From NCBI RefSeq assembly GCF_033568475.1, contig NC_133122.1, positions 180,625,449 to 180,689,448 of the forward strand: 64,000 bases of DNA, written 5' to 3'. The position numbers were made by a program, and so were the translations under genes. A model generated the notes under the pieces. It saw nothing but the letters and a program-made list of their open reading frames with translations, was not told the DNA's origin and made no database searches. This document shows positions 32,901 through 47,099 of the stretch, one piece after another. The DNA is from Henckelia pumila (lineage: Eukaryota > Streptophyta > Magnoliopsida > Lamiales > Gesneriaceae). Positions within the stretch are counted from its first letter, which is position 1; each line of letters starts with the position of its first letter.

Positions 32901-35900
32901 ATGGCAATTTTTGGTACGCACTAGCGAATAGGAGATAAGTTACCAGAGGACAAGAATGGGAATCCATAAAAACTGCTTTTGGGTTTCTTATTCTTATCAA
33001 TAGCAGCCTCACGTAATCAACGTAAATATAAAATTCTATGCAAACATTTTGGAATATTGCTCAATATTGAAAGTGGGTTACTGCTGTTTCCAAACCAAAA
33101 TTTTCACTTAAATGCTTGTACCAGCTTCTGATATCAACTTCCATTCGGTTTCTTACCTCAATTATATGTTACTCAACTGAAAGATCAGTTGCAATTCATG
33201 CTACCCGATTTGTAAATCTAAGGACCTTCGACATTGATTTGGATCTAGTTGGATTGCTATTATAACTGATATAATATATTATGAAATTATAGTGTAAGTT
33301 ACAAGATACTTGGGGAATTGGAAACAAGATTTGAAAAGAGACAAAAAGGAATTAGGAAAAAGTTAAAAGTTCTAACACAGCTTCATCTGAATATAAATAC
33401 AAGGATGGGAAAAGGAGAAGATAGGTAGCAAAAGATTATACCTGAACGACACTACAATATGTGCAGGTCAAATTTCTGGGGAAAAAAACAGATAAGAGAG
33501 ATTATCAGCTGGAAATTGCATGCTTTTAATAGAAGAAAACGGAAAACTTCATTTCTCATATGATTGATATGGTGCATATCATGCTAAGTTTCTATTAGAA
33601 AAAGGAAGGACACCTTTCTATCTAGCATAGTCCTAACTCTTAAGAATGTTCACATATGTTTTAGCTTAAGAAAAACTACAAATATGGAGAAAAATAATCT
33701 TTGAAGTTCGAATACTCAGATGTATAGGATAGATCAATATTTGTATCTAGAAGTTTATTTTGATTAGGATAAGACTCCTTGTTCAAGTGAACTAGGAATA
33801 TTGAACTCTATAATGTCTTGTGTCCTTTATTTTTAGACCAATAAAATTGGCTCTTCCCATCCCTCTTGTTTTCTTTTCTAATTACAGTTTTATCATTTAT
33901 GAATGTATAGCTATAAAGCATTAAGCACATATACTGAAAACTATCTCAGTGGACAAATTTATCAAGTAACTACAAGAAAGAAATAAGCAGCAGATCTCAA
34001 TTTATAAACACCTAGATATATAATTTTGCACGATTCATTTGCATGAAATGACAATTAAAGATACGACCAAGGTAAAAATAGCTCCAAATTTGGAAAAGAA
34101 ATTGAAACTAACCAATTAGACCTCACTAAATCATATTTGGACAAATGCTTCATATTAACATGAAGAGGGCCAGTCATAAACAAATAAACAATAGACATGT
34201 TACAATGAATGCACAAAACAGAAAGCAAACAGATTATCTGATGGGCATATCACACAGTCCAACTAATACTATGCTATAGCCAACACTACGTTGACGCACA
34301 TTTTTTCTTTATCAAGAATCTGAAACATAAATGTTTTTTTCCCACCAGTATTAGCATATGCCATGATTAGGAAGCAGGTCTCCACTTTATGAAGGAAACA
34401 AGATATATCAACAAAGAAATGTCCATACTAGAATGCAATTTAACATATCTCACATACAAATGCAATTATGCGCACAAAAGAACTTGATCTGGGGTTTCAA
34501 AATAAAAAAATAACAAACTTTTATCTAGGAAACAAATTTACATACATTTTCTGAAAATAATGAAATATCTAATAAACAAAGTACTTTATTATGTGAAGAA
34601 AGTCAAATCTTGCAACTCCACTAGTCAACGATCAAGCTAAAAGACAGAAGATGCTACACAAGTTCTAAAGGTGAACATTTTCTTTACAGAATCATTTTCA
34701 ATAGCATTCATAAGTTCAGTTCCCTTAATTTTCTGGGTTATAATAATATTATGAAGGGACAGCTCATGATAAATCTCTAGCAACGTGCCATTCAACAAAT
34801 ACTATGTTATGCATGATTCATTGAAGAAACAATGTTTGAGCCATCAGCCATCATCAGTAAGAAGCTACAGACGGGATTTCAGTTTACTACTCCACCAATG
34901 TAAGAATTCGCTGCTACAATACTAGTGTAAAGAACCAGTTATGCACTATTACCGAACAGATGATCCAGGAGGGTAAAGATCCATCACTAGCTTTGTCCAG
35001 GCAGTCTCATTTCCTCTTTGATAGTTCCGTCCATCCACTGAGATTACAACATCGCCATTTTTGTTTGAAGCTGGAGGTCTTTCTTTGGCCATTGTGACAA
35101 GATAAACCCACAGACAAGGCAAGTAGAAAAGTACATGCTTAGAAAAAAAATCAAATCTGTGCGCAATATTGGCATACGAAATCATATAGTGGCTTCATCT
35201 GTTCTTTTGTACTTATGTAGAAGAATCAGAAAGGAACCTGCTTACTTTGAGGCCAATAATGTCCTTCTAGCTGTAGCATCTCTTTCATTGACAATCTTCT
35301 GTGCATCAAGTACATAGCTACAATTTTGCCGAAAGAAAAAAGCAGAAGATTCAACAGACTGACGGAATAAAATAAATAATATGTTGCAAGAGTAGATTGT
35401 CAATTCAATTACCCGGGAGAAGTTCCAGAGGTAACAAAGTATTGAGCCAGTGTAGCAACAAACAACAATGCATATACAGCAGTGTACCTGCGTTTGAAGA
35501 GAAAAGGTTGGTCATGAGAGCTGCAAGACCTTAGGAGGTCCCAAAAGACAACCAAGATGGTGACTTGTTGAGCTAAATGGAAAAGGCCAAGAAAGGGTTA
35601 TGGTTCCACCTACAACTTATATCATATGTAATGATCTCCAAAGTTTCAATCGACTTTGGCTCAAAAAAAAAGTTTCAATCGACTTCTATTACATTATATT
35701 CTTTGACAAAGCAAGTCTTCTTAGTCCATGAATACAGGCTACAGCATAGAGCTACTTCACAACTTCTCCTACTTCCCGTGATTCAAGCTCCAGGGAACCA
35801 ATAAGTTCCAGGTGCTGGAATTTGTTTGATACCATTGAGAGATGAGATCACTTTTTGGAAGATTTTCTTGAAGGACAGTGATGGGTTTCCAACATGTTTG

Positions 35901-36608
35901 ATATCAGAAAACTTAACTTCCAAAGAAAATTTCGAGCTCATATTTGGTAAAATGCAAAGTAAAGTCCATTACATTTAGAGCTTCAGAAGACTATAATACA
36001 TTTAAGAAAAAATCACATAATTATAAGCCCTAAGGGTAGAAGCTCAAAAAAAGTGTAGTTCTTACCATTTATTGTTCTATCTTGGCCACGTATTTATTAT
36101 TGCTGACGGAAAAATTCAAATTAGTGGTTTCAATAATCATAATTGATTGCACACCGAATTCGATGGCACCAAGACATTGATAAACACTACAGTTTAAGCA
36201 GTAGATAATCAACTTTACAGCTTCAATCACCGACTTTAAACCCCAAAAAAAAAAAAATTCCTGAAAGTTCACCCTAAAATTTACGTATAAACCAAAATTG
36301 CAGAACACCAAGAAAAATACATTACCATGGTTCTCGTTTGGTCTTCTCAATCAAATCGTGGTCAAGCAAAAATAAAACCCCAGCAAAAATCAGATGCAGC
36401 CCCACCAATGCTAGTTTCAGTGACAGCGCAGATCGGCGAGCTAAAACAAAACATAATCTTCCATCAAAACTAAAATTGTCAAATACCCCAACGAGGTCAA
36501 ATTGTATGAAGAATTACCAGGATCCGAAAGGCACGGGAAGAGGCGGAAGCAGCGGTCGAAGGCACGAACCCATGTGTCGCGGAGGGAGCCGCCGCACAAG
36601 GCACCCAT
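29964..36608 (-). CDS. PAT10: DHHC-type protein S-acyltransferase, PAT10-like
   Basis: Eleven exons on the minus strand: 36518-36608, 36326-36440, 35413-35487, 35246-35317, 34953-35078, 33442-33475, 32377-32486, 32168-32254, 31859-31942, 31178-31243, 29964-30141; 345 aa against about 340 in Arabidopsis PAT10. All junctions are GT-AG and in phase. Exon 1 begins [11 protein letters not shown]; two membrane segments follow (exons 2-3). Exons 6-7 form the Cys-rich domain ([16 protein letters not shown], catalytic [12 protein letters not shown]). Exons 8-9 give the third and fourth membrane segments, and exon 10 the TTxE motif ([12 protein letters not shown]). The C-terminus ([15 protein letters not shown]) matches the PAT10 pattern. 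The enzyme palmitoylates membrane proteins at the Golgi/tonoplast; CBL calcium sensors are known targets. Introns hold only AT-rich filler and one hAT-like MITE scrap (~31390-31710). Confidence 0.92.
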
Positions 36609-36729
36609 TGTTCTCTCAGCTCATGAAGGGAAGTACTCGATGCTCGCTCAATTGTCGTGAATTTAAGACGACAACGACGGCGTATGGACTTTGGACAGGT
36701 GAGCGGCCTGTTTTCGGTAATTTATAATT
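36609..36729. other. Promoter-side flank of PAT10
   Basis: Short upstream flank of PAT10; the MITE at 36730 begins about 120 bp from the start codon. Confidence 0.4.
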
Positions 36730-37289
36730 CAGTCACCAAATTTAAAGTTAAATTGATAATCAATCTTATCAGAAAAAAAAAATTATTTAAATTCTTTGGG
36801 CCCACGTGTTTTGTTTCGGATAAAATTTGGTACAAAACAAGAAAAATATGGTACAAGTACATGATATTTGAGTATCAAATGTGTTAGATCTAGTATAAAT
36901 ATATGATTTTCGAGTACTAAAAAAATATTGATATTAATAACACATTTATCTTATTTGGATGAAAATCGGTATAAAACATTGAAAATATGGTACTCATATG
37001 TGATTTTTGAGTACCCAATGTGTTAGATCTGGTACAAATATATGATTTTTGAGTATTCAAACACATGTTGCAAGTTCACATTAATAAAGATGTTTAGATT
37101 TTATACTCAAAATTATATTTTTTGTACTCGGTCTTGAAAAATTAGTGCTCAAATATCATGTATTTGTACCATATTTTCAATGTTTTGTACTTAATTTTAT
37201 CCGAGAAAAATAATGTGGGCCCAGGAAGTGCAAACAAATTTTTTCTAATAAGGGACTGATTCTTAATTTGATTTTGGATTTAGGTACTG
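36730..37289. mobile_element. MITE-like inverted-repeat element, ~560 bp
   Basis: The two ends are long imperfect inverted repeats: CAGTCACCAAATTTAAAGTT... at the left pairs with the complement of ...GGATTTAGGTACTG at the right, and the inner GGGCCCACGTG / CACATTATTT segments also pair. The interior repeats AATATATGATTTTTGAGTA-type segments. It has no coding capacity, and I could not identify a convincing target duplication. Confidence 0.7.
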
Positions 37290-37399
37290 GACACCAATTC
37301 AGCATTTATTTATTTGGGTATGGCCCATCAATAACAAATTTGGATGAAAATGGATTTCGGGTTTTATTTGACAAGATTGTTTAATATTTTTATTTTGCG

Positions 37400-37462
<63 letters not shown>

Positions 37463-37621
37463 CCAAAACTAGAATTTGGATAAGGTATGATCAACTAAAA
37501 ATTTTGATTGAAAATAAAATAATTTCGTGTTTGAATATTTGGTAAAAGAGGGATCCTATTGTGAAAAATTAAAATGTGAATTGGTGTTAAGGAGTTTTTG
37601 TATTGATAGAATGAATTCTGA
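37290..37621. repeat. Spacer with (TA)n microsatellite
   Basis: The (TA)n tract spans about 37401-37459 (roughly 29 units). The rest is AT-rich with no gene. Confidence 0.8.
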
Positions 37622-37756
37622 CTTTAATAAGATAATCATCTATAATAATAATATATTTATAGCATTCCCTCTTAGATGATTATTTGCACAAGCAACCAAT
37701 TCTTCAAAATCTCCATTTGGCAAGATGTATGTCTGGGAACTTCATCGGGACTTAAA

Positions 37757-38030
37757 TGTTGCCTCGTCAAAACCTTGACAGTAAAACCCCGTGGGAAAAA
37801 AATGAACGAAGGAAAAAGAGTACAACATCCTATACTTTCTTTGGATATCTTCTCGAAAATGGATGCGCCTCGTTAAAAACTTATCAGGAAAAACCCAATT
37901 GGACAAAATCTCGATGAAGAAAAAAGAGTACGACATCTCTTGATACTTGTTAATTGCCTCATTAAAAACTTGTTATGAAAAACCACGTGAGAAAAATCAT
38001 AGACAAAGGAAAAAGATTACAACTTTAATT
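37757..38030. repeat. Three tandem imperfect ~95-bp repeats
   Basis: Copies begin near 37757, 37865 and 37957. Each has GCCTCGTYAAAAAC, a stretch like GTGGGAAAAA, then GGAAAAAGAGTACAAC. The pattern resembles the CCTCGTTAAAAACC-type repeats often seen in unclassified plant retroelement sequence. Confidence 0.7.
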
Positions 38031-41000
38031 GTTCCCCCTCTTGCAAGCATCACTTGAATTTATTAACGGTTCTTCTTCCAATCTTGTGCACTTATTTGCC
38101 AAATATTGATTCAGATACTGATTTTACCATAGATATGGTAGTTCAAGACCAAATATATTTTCTTCTTCTTCAAGTTGGCAAAAACAATATTTTGAGCATC
38201 GAATCCTTCGAGGATGTTTCTATATGTATCACCATCAAATCAGTACATCCATGACAAGTGCAAATATTTTCTCATAATCCGTTTGAAATATTTTGAGAAC
38301 TTTGCTAAAATTTGCTCATATTGCCACATATCATTGTTATTGAAAATTTCAACAAATCGTAGTTCAAAATAATAATCATTTTGCATAATAGCAAAACACA
38401 CGAATAATTATATCATTTTGATCCCAAATAATTTGTGAAATCTCATATTTTAATATACTTGTTATTCTTCATGAATAGCATAATCCAAATTGGATTCATT
38501 TAAATGATTGGTCGTTCACGCTTCTAGCGTCCTTTTTCATTTACTTGCAAGTAATATAAGATATGATCCTGCAGGACGTCGATTTATTTCATAACGACCA
38601 GCCTCCATATTCTTTTCACATTGAGATATTCACTCATTTTCTTTAAAGGGGTTTTGTCACTAAAGACGATATATATATATATTTGTTTTACAAGAATAAC
38701 AAATGAGAATTTCGTGTCATAAAATCTCATTGCTCAAAATAATTGATTATAAGATCCAATTTATTTTCAACATATTTATAATCTCTTCAAGAGATTTTTA
38801 TGTAGTGCATTTCTCGCACAAACATTAACTTTCAATACATAATCATTTGACATAATATATATTTCAGATATCCCAAATATGACGATTTATTCTTATGGTT
38901 TAGTAGTTGATTGGAGACAAAATAAATCAACTAAACCAACATATTTATAATCATAAAATTGATATGCACATCCTGTTTTGATCAAGCTTGTCTTGATTAT
39001 ATATTCTGGAAGTTTTTCTCAATACGTATTTTCGCAAATATCATGTTTGCGTTTCGTGGGCCCACGTTATTTATTCATTTCAGATAATATGGGGATTCTC
39101 TATCAATTTGAGCTAATGATAGTGATATCAAATTCGATATGCCAATAAGAATTCATAAAATTTTCTGGATCTTTGATTCAAAAACATCCATATTTATCGA
39201 TCCAGGAACTTTTGGCTTATTCATTAACATCTTTGCGCACTATCAATAGTTTTTCAACTATTTATATAACTTGAATGCTCAATTCAATCTATTATGTCAA
39301 ACTTTGAAAGTATTTGTATCAATGATACTTCTGGAGCTTTCTAGCTCTTCTAGAAATATTGATTTGTAATATACTATTTAAACCAAATCAATATCTACTA
39401 GATTTAAAAATACACATACATCAATATTGTGTATCACTATTTTATAATATCAAACACATCATTTTTTCATCGTCAATCAAACGATCTTCAAGATCTTTCA
39501 TACATTTATATCACCATACGATGAATAATTTTGGATAGACATCAACGGTCTCCAAAAACTTTTATATCTTGCTTGATAGATATCAAAAAATATTTTACGT
39601 ACTTCATGTATGACAGTGATACGAGATACCAATGTACATTAGTACAATACTTGATTATGACGTATATCTCAATATTTTATGCCAAATTTATAATTCATAT
39701 CTCGTTTCATACGAGATGACATATTCTTCCTTGAAAAATTAAACTACAGTGTATCAACTGTGTTCATTGACACTCTCACATTCACTTAAAAGAATGGACC
39801 ACATTAATCAGACAACTTTCGAAATTGTCTTTCCTTGAACAAAATACTATAAATAAGATATTATAATAAAAGAATTGAAATTGAAAAATCGGACGTACCT
39901 TTTCAAATTTTTGTATGCGCCAAGTAGATCTTTTACCTTCAGCAATGACATTCAATCTATCACAAATATCATCTCACATTAAATTCATGTTCCTACATGT
40001 AAGATAATAACATGTGATAAAAAATACTCTATCATTCATTTAAAAGGTGATAGCTTAATCAAATGAAAAAAATTCAAAATTTATATCCACAATCAAAATT
40101 GAGGAATTTAAAATCCATAATCAAATTTTATGAAATAAAGATGTAACAACCCAATATATCCTTAAAATATAAAAATTCTCAAATCATCAAATTGCATAAT
40201 CAATATTTAATGCAATATATTGACCAATAGAATAGATTCACAAAATTTGTAGATCTTATTTTTTATCATCAAAATAATTTATGTTAATCAAAACACATGC
40301 TAGAGTTTTCCAAAATTTAGTTTAAACAAATACAAAATTAATTTATCAAAAATAAATTAGTTCAATAAATAAATAAAATGACTTGAAGTTAGTCATAAAT
40401 CAACCCATTGACATCATCATGCATAGGCTACCATCAATCCATCATTATCGTTGTCCAATATAGATGATGGTCCAATTCATTGGATTTAACATTTATTTTT
40501 GTTTTTCGATTGATAGTGTTGTGATCTTACTACCGCATATTCATAATTGTCAATCAATAGTTTATGCAGTTCATCATTGAACATCAAGTCGCTATTCATA
40601 AAAATAGTGACAAAAAATATATCATGCTTCTTCTAGAGCATTAAGAACGAATATATGATTTGAATCGATATCAAGTCAATATCCTTTGATATATATCTCA
40701 CATATATCTTTAATTATGGATATTGACAATTTTAGATCATATATCGATATTCTTTGAGAAATTGTACTAAATTTTTCAATTCATGAAATTCTCAACAACC
40801 AAAAGAGCATCAAATTATATTCTTCGAGAATATTTCCAAATCTTGGATCTTATATTAATATTCTTCATGAATATTATCAAATCTTGCATCTTTTTATCAA
40901 TATTTCAATATTGATATATTTTGACATGAAATCAATTTTTCAATGATATTTATAGATATTTGATATCATATCAGATATCAATCATGATTTATTCACTTTC

Positions 41001-41336
41001 TCAATATACGAAATCATATATCACATATTTATCATTAATTTATTCAGATTCTCAATATATTATATTATAATTAAGAATCTCTTTAGATTCTCAATATATT
41101 TGAACTTATATCAGATCTTAATCTTGAATATCTCAATATTCAATATATTATATCATGAATTCATGAATATCTTTTGATATATCAAAATTGTAATCATGAA
41201 TCTCTCAAAATTCTCAATATATTATATCATGATCATGAATTTCTTCAAATTCTCAATATAAAATCATGTTGTGGTACTTTATAGCCATCAACATATTCAT
41301 GATATTTCATGGACACCAATATATCAATTATTTTCA

Positions 41337-41402
41337 TTGTGCTACTTCTAAAGCACCAATGAATATCTCTTTGTGCTACTTCTAGAGCACCAATGAATAT
41401 CT
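41337..41402. repeat. Short direct tandem repeat, ~38 bp x 2
   Basis: Two adjacent copies of GTGCTACTTCTARAGCACC followed by AATGAATATC. The GTGCTA.../...AGCAC part is itself palindromic. Confidence 0.75.
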
Positions 41403-41667
41403 TTCATAAATTTGAGTATTGACAACACATTGTGCTATTCCAATAACATCAAAATCATAATAGAAATAGAGATATGAGTAGAGAGAATTGATTATAGAAA
41501 AGAGAATCATATGAGTCAATACTCAGGTGCAATTATTATTGAACTCAATCACCCTATTTATAGGGAGAGATTACAAGATACAAATCTTCACAAATATTAT
41601 CTTAACATATTTATCTTGATCATATATCTTTAATAAGATAATCATCTATAATAATAATATATTTATA

Positions 41668-42687
41668 ACAATTCCATGGTTTTTTTCAGCATACATATTT
41701 TGAGAATGTATTTCTTTTTGTGTGTGTTATTTTGAATAAAACAATTATATGCAAAATTAACACGAGATAGACTGCTCATCTAAAAAATTCAGTCACTGCA
41801 TTAAATTCTAGTGCAAAAAAAGCACATTAAACCGAAAATTTATGACTTTTTTTCTTTAGATTAATTTTTCTCATTCGATGAAATAAGGGAGATTAACTTT
41901 TCTTGCTCAATATGCTCCCCCAACTTTTCAATTTTTTTGTATTGATACAATACTTTCTGAATTTTAGCTATTTTGTTCTATTTAACATATTATTCTTTTT
42001 TTTTAATCGGAAAACACTAATTCGATGGTTGCTAAAGCTAATGTTACAAAAAAAATGTATGTTTTTTCTTGACTTTGGAGGAAAATCAATTTATTCGAAA
42101 GCAACTTAACATTAAAAAAAATCGAACAAATTAGACAAACTTTACACATTTTATGCATTCAATCAAAACTATTCAATGACTGTGACACCAAAATGTGTTT
42201 GTCATCTAGGCAATCAGCCTTTTTTGGGCAAAAAATGAATATTTATGTGGCAGATGGACCAAAGTAGCTGAAATCCAGAAGTTATTGTATTAATACCAAA
42301 AACTTAAAAGTTAATGAATCCAAACCAAAAAAAGATATTTTTCCGGAATTTATTATAAATTTAAATGGAATTAATTTATTTTTTTCAAACCAAAATCAAA
42401 TCCTATTAAGAAAAAGAGTAGTTTAAATTCATCCGTTGAACACGGCCATCCATCACTAAACTTGGAATGTAAAGTTGATCAAACCTCTGTCCACCACCTC
42501 CTTCTCCCTTCTTTGGCCAATTTGTATGAAGTTGGACTGCTAAAAATAGAAACAAAACAAAGTTTTGCCGAGAGTTTTTCAAGAGAAAGAGGGAAAAGAT
42601 AATGCAGGCTGCATCCCATTTGTAAACAGATACACCTGAATCACAAGAAATCCAATAGGTTCTTGATCTGTTCCAGTTTCACTAAAA
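41668..42687. other. Upstream region of the CHX gene
   Basis: AT-rich, non-coding. It must contain the CHX promoter; I see no distinctive element. Confidence 0.5.
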
Positions 42688-45600
42688 ATGGATAACTCAA
42701 ACAACAGAGCATGTAACAGCGGAGAATTATTCAATCCCGTTCTTACAATGGGAACACAAGTTTCTTGCCTTCTGGTGATCTCACATTTCTTTCAACTTTT
42801 TCTCAAGCCCTTAGGCCAACCGGCGCCCGTGGCGCAGATTCTAGTAAGTATGTCATCGAAAACACATAGGTATTCTGTTAAGAACAATGAATTTCTTGAA
42901 AAATGTGTGTAAGCTACAGCTAGCGATGCAATCTTTGTTTCTGCTACGCGTTTTAACTCGAGGATGTCGTCTGTCTGTCTTTGTAACGCAGGCAGGATTC
43001 ATGTTAGGCCCGTCTGGTTTATCACACATAGACCGCATAAAAAAGTTCTTCTTCCAAAACTTTGCAGCAGATTACTACGAAACCATGGCATTATATGCCA
43101 GGATCACAATCATGTTTCTGATAGGGCTGGAGATGGATTTTGATTATATGCGGCGAAACTTGCGGGTGGCAAGCATGATAGCGGGTGGGAGCTGTTTAAT
43201 CTGCACGATTTTCGCCATAGCGTTAACTTCCTTTATATATGAAGAGACAGGAGCTCATGGCTCAGGTGTGATGATGGCTGTAACACTTGCAGTAATATTG
43301 TCAAATACAGCCTCCCCTTTTGTGTCAAGATTAGCACATGATTTGAAGTTTGCAAGTACTGATATTGGCAGATTGGCTATATCTTCTTCATTGATTGGTG
43401 ATGTCTATGCTGTGCTTTTGCTGATTGTAATTGCAAGAAACGATGAGAAATCTGATTTCTCGTCATCGTTTTTCTATGCATTTATGTACATTATCATTGT
43501 TACATTGGCTATTCTCGTTAATAGATATGTGACAACATGGATGAATAGGAGGAATAGGAACCAAAAACACCTGAAAAACACAGAGTTATTCATACTTCTG
43601 GGAATTGTATATGTTGCTGCAATGATTATGGAGACTAGTGGATTCAGCAGCATAATAGGTTGTTTCCTCATCGGATCGATGTTTCCCAGAGGAGGCAAAG
43701 TAGCTCGCACACTCCTGTCTAAACTATCGTATTCCGTTCACAACTTTATACTTCCCATATACTTTGGATACTCAGGATTCAAAGCAGATGTGACTCTTAT
43801 AAACAGTTTTCGAAACTTTGCCATTGTCGCCATCGTTATCTTATTGAGCATTGGAGGGAAGATCACTGGGACATTAGCTGTTTGTGTTCACTTGAAAATG
43901 CCTTTGAATGAAGGGGTTCTTCTTGCTTTCTTGATGAACTTGAAGGGGCACGTCGATTTGCTAGCCTTGACAATAAATGTGCAACATTATAAAGTAAGTT
44001 CTTCTAACTTAGCCTCTTCTTATGTTAGCGTAAATTTTTAAACATGTCATGCACTGGAACAATCATATTTAACATTCTCAAAATTAAGATACATGATTAC
44101 TATTTGATTTAGAGGACATGATAATTTAGCTTCCGGTCATTGTGTAGTGCACAAGCTTTTGAAATAGAATCACATAAATATTTCTACTGTTTTAAGCAAA
44201 GGATACTTAAATGTGGTGCAGGCTTTGTCAAGCCAAATATTCTACAACCTGATGATGGCTGCAATAGTAATCAATTCTTTGATATGGGGACCCTTGATAG
44301 CCTTCATGGTAAGAAGAGAGAGTGAAATTTTTGGCTATAAGCATATAGCCTTTGAATTTCAATCCCCAAAAAATGAACTAAAACTCTTGGCTTGTGTATA
44401 CGGCCCTCGCCCTGTCGCAACGATGATAGGACTAATAGCTACATCTAAAGGGCCAGAAAATGTGGCCATAACACCTTACTTGATGCACCTAATCGAGCTA
44501 CCCGAAAAGAGAAAAACAAACTTATTATACCATCAAAAAGAAGAAGATGAACTAAGTGATGATGATGATTATGGTGGGAATGACGTGGTGGAAATAAACG
44601 AGGCAGTGGATATATTTTGTACTGAGACTGGGGTGACGATTCATCAGGTTAAAACAGTGTCCCCCTTTGTTAGTATGTATGCTGATGTATGTGAGTTTGC
44701 TGAGGATATAAGAGCATCTATAATAGTTCTCCCATTTCACAAACACCAAAGAATCGACGGAAAATTGGAAAGTGGGAAGGAAGGGATAAGGGCTACTAAC
44801 CAGAAGATTTTGCGACATGCCAAGTGCTCAGTTGCTATTTTAGTAGACCGGGGACTCACTGCTGGGACGTCGTACACCTCAGGTTCTGGGTCATTGCAGC
44901 ATGTGGCGACATTATTTTTTGGTGGGCCGGATGATCGGGAGGCATTGGGGTTCAGCGAACGGATTGGGATGCATCATCATATAAACCTTACTATTATAAG
45001 GTTCTTGCATATATCAGAGAAGATTCAAGAAATAGGGGTCAATGTAGCTCACAAGGAACAAGATGTTTTGATGGTGAAATCGACCCATGAGACGGAGAGT
45101 GACTTTGATAATGCGGCATTGGCTGAGTTTTACAATAGGTACGTCATGATACTGATCTTGTGGAAAAGTTGCTTTGCAAAGCCATCGATGCATGCAATTT
45201 CAGTAGAGCACACACATTACAGAAAATTCTTGTGTAGCACATGATTAGTATCTACTCAATACTGCTAGCACCATGTCATATAGTCACTGTATGAAATTAT
45301 TTGTAGAATCTATCATTTTCCTTATAAAGATAATCATAATCATCAATAATCATATGAGTCGAATCTTTTAAATTGTACGGTAACACAAGAATCATATTTT
45401 GTCCGATGTATCATATAGATAAACACACCTGACATTACTCCTAGCAATACCTTCCAACAATTACATGTATATACCATACCGATTTCAAGATTAAGCATGT
45501 GTAGTTGCATCTAAAGCTATAGTTATTATAAGTATTGTATTTCAAATTGCATTGCATATATAACCACAAATGACTAAAAATAAAATGCTACTCGTGTAAC

Positions 45601-46048
45601 TCACAACCTAAGCCATTGATGTGTGGAGCCTCCATCCCACCGACTTTCTGACGGGTCTTCTTCAAGTTATTTATCTGTGTTTTTAAGGGTTTTGTGAACA
45701 TAACATATAAACATATATACACATTTTTTAACAGTAATCAAGATCTTGTGATTTTTTTTCTGTAGGTATGTAACATCAGGTCAAGTAGGGTATGTAGAGA
45801 AGCATGTGGAAAATGGTGGGGAGACAGCGAATGCATTGAGAGACATGGCTGATATGTATTCAATGTTTATAGTTGGAAAAGGAAGAAGAGGGAACTCGAT
45901 ACTAACAACAGGTTTGAGTGATTGGGAAGAATGCCCAGAGCTTGGTAAAGTAGGGGATTTGTTAGCTTCTACAGATTTTGAACTAAGCGGTTCTGTTTTA
46001 GTTATTCAACAGCATAGACCTTCTAACAATCAATACCAAGATCAGTAG
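42688..46048 (+). CDS. CHX-family cation/H+ antiporter (CHX28-like)
   Basis: Four exons: 42688-42843, 42992-43993, 44222-45138, 45766-46048; 785 aa, in the usual 780-830 range. Junctions are GT-AG and in phase (0, 0, 2). The N-terminal CPA2 exchanger domain has about twelve hydrophobic segments (residues ~20-430) and the family landmarks KPLGQPAPVAQIL|AGFMLGPSGL across exon 1/2, the LGLEMD-type FLIGLEMDFD, and the ion-binding helix SSSLIGDV with its conserved Asp. The usual TAFPVLAR motif is NTASPFVSRL, a divergence seen in the CHX28-type branch. The hydrophilic C-terminal half (exons 3-4) resembles the universal-stress-protein-like tail of CHX transporters, with an acidic DELSDDDD insert. 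It likely exchanges K+ (or other monovalent cations) for protons on endomembranes or plasma membrane; substrate and site are inferred from the family. Confidence 0.88.
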
Positions 46049-47099
46049 GAAACTGGGCAACCCAATATAGTTTTGTAGTTTTTGTTAATGGTAAAGATTT
46101 AGAATATTAAATTTTTTCTGTTGCTTTAGTTCCCCTCTTTTTTCAGAGTTTTGGAAAAAAGTATATAGAAAGCCATGTTAATATTCAGTTGGTGGTGTTA
46201 TTTTCTCATCGTGTACAACTGGAATACATACACACACACGTGTACGCATAATATGTGCATATGTACATGTAAAATGCAATCTGTGTGTGCTACATACTTT
46301 TGCTAGTTTCTAAAAGGTGTTTAGGGCCAAATCATAACAATTCGAGATTCCTAAAATGCTCATCTTTAGATAAACAAATATTAGATATGTGTGCACGTAG
46401 CCTGTAAATGCTACGTAAACAGTTTGTTAACTCTAAACTATTTTATGGTCAAAATACTTGATCCAATATCCTTAAACCATTATTTCACAAATATTAGATG
46501 TACATGAACCCAACATCATCTCCATTATCTTGTTCTTACATAAAAAGCGTCCCAGGCCAAACGATTCAACAAATGGTTTTTTTAAGTTACAATTGCTCAT
46601 AAGTTGTGCAAGAAAAACTTTTCAAAATATATCTGATAATTGTCTGTCACAAATAACATAAAGACCTCCAGAAAAAAATGCCATATTTGGTGAACACGAA
46701 GGCATTGCACCAACTTCAAGTGACATTTTCAAAGAGTACATTAATCTTCTTAATTACCATATCAAAAGAGAGAGATTCACAAATCTTCCCCGGTTATGGG
46801 AAAAATAGCGAAAAAGATCTCATTCTAAAAGCAAATAGAAGATAGGCATACCTAAGTTGCTCCAATGGAACTCACTTACAAGTTACAACCTAATTTACAA
46901 AATAGTATACCTACAAATAGTTTGTACAATACAGATGCCAAAGATATTCAAATGCCATAATATAAGTGGATACATAAGTACAACACTTACAGATACCAAC
47001 TGCCAACATTTCATATCAAATCTTGATTTATTAAGACGAAAGATAAAATAGTACATCTCAGATGAGAGAGTTCTCCTAGCCTAAACATATCACATGTAT
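46049..47099. other. Spacer between convergent CHX and DUF1990 genes
   Basis: Holds both 3' UTRs. It contains a short CA/GT-type tract near 46228-46250 and no other feature. Confidence 0.5.

Larger units (their letters stand above)
37622..41667. repeat. ~4.05-kb AT-rich block bounded by a 40-bp direct repeat
   Basis: An identical 40-bp sequence (CTTTAATAAGATAATCATCT...) sits at 37622-37661 and 41628-41667, and similarity continues a few bases further with one indel (AGCATTCC/ACAATTCC). The block is non-coding. Near the right end a CCCTATTTATAGGG palindrome (about 41561-41574) looks TATA-like. Internal sub-repeats are listed separately. It could be a non-autonomous retroelement (LARD/TRIM-like) or other transposon, but no primer site or classifiable domain was found. 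Confidence 0.55.

Noticed and set aside
36730-37289. Target-site duplication for the MITE
   Set aside because: No convincing matching flanks could be found by eye.
37622-41667. Classical LTR retrotransposon
   Set aside because: No TG...CA long repeats, primer site, polypurine tract or coding domains were found.
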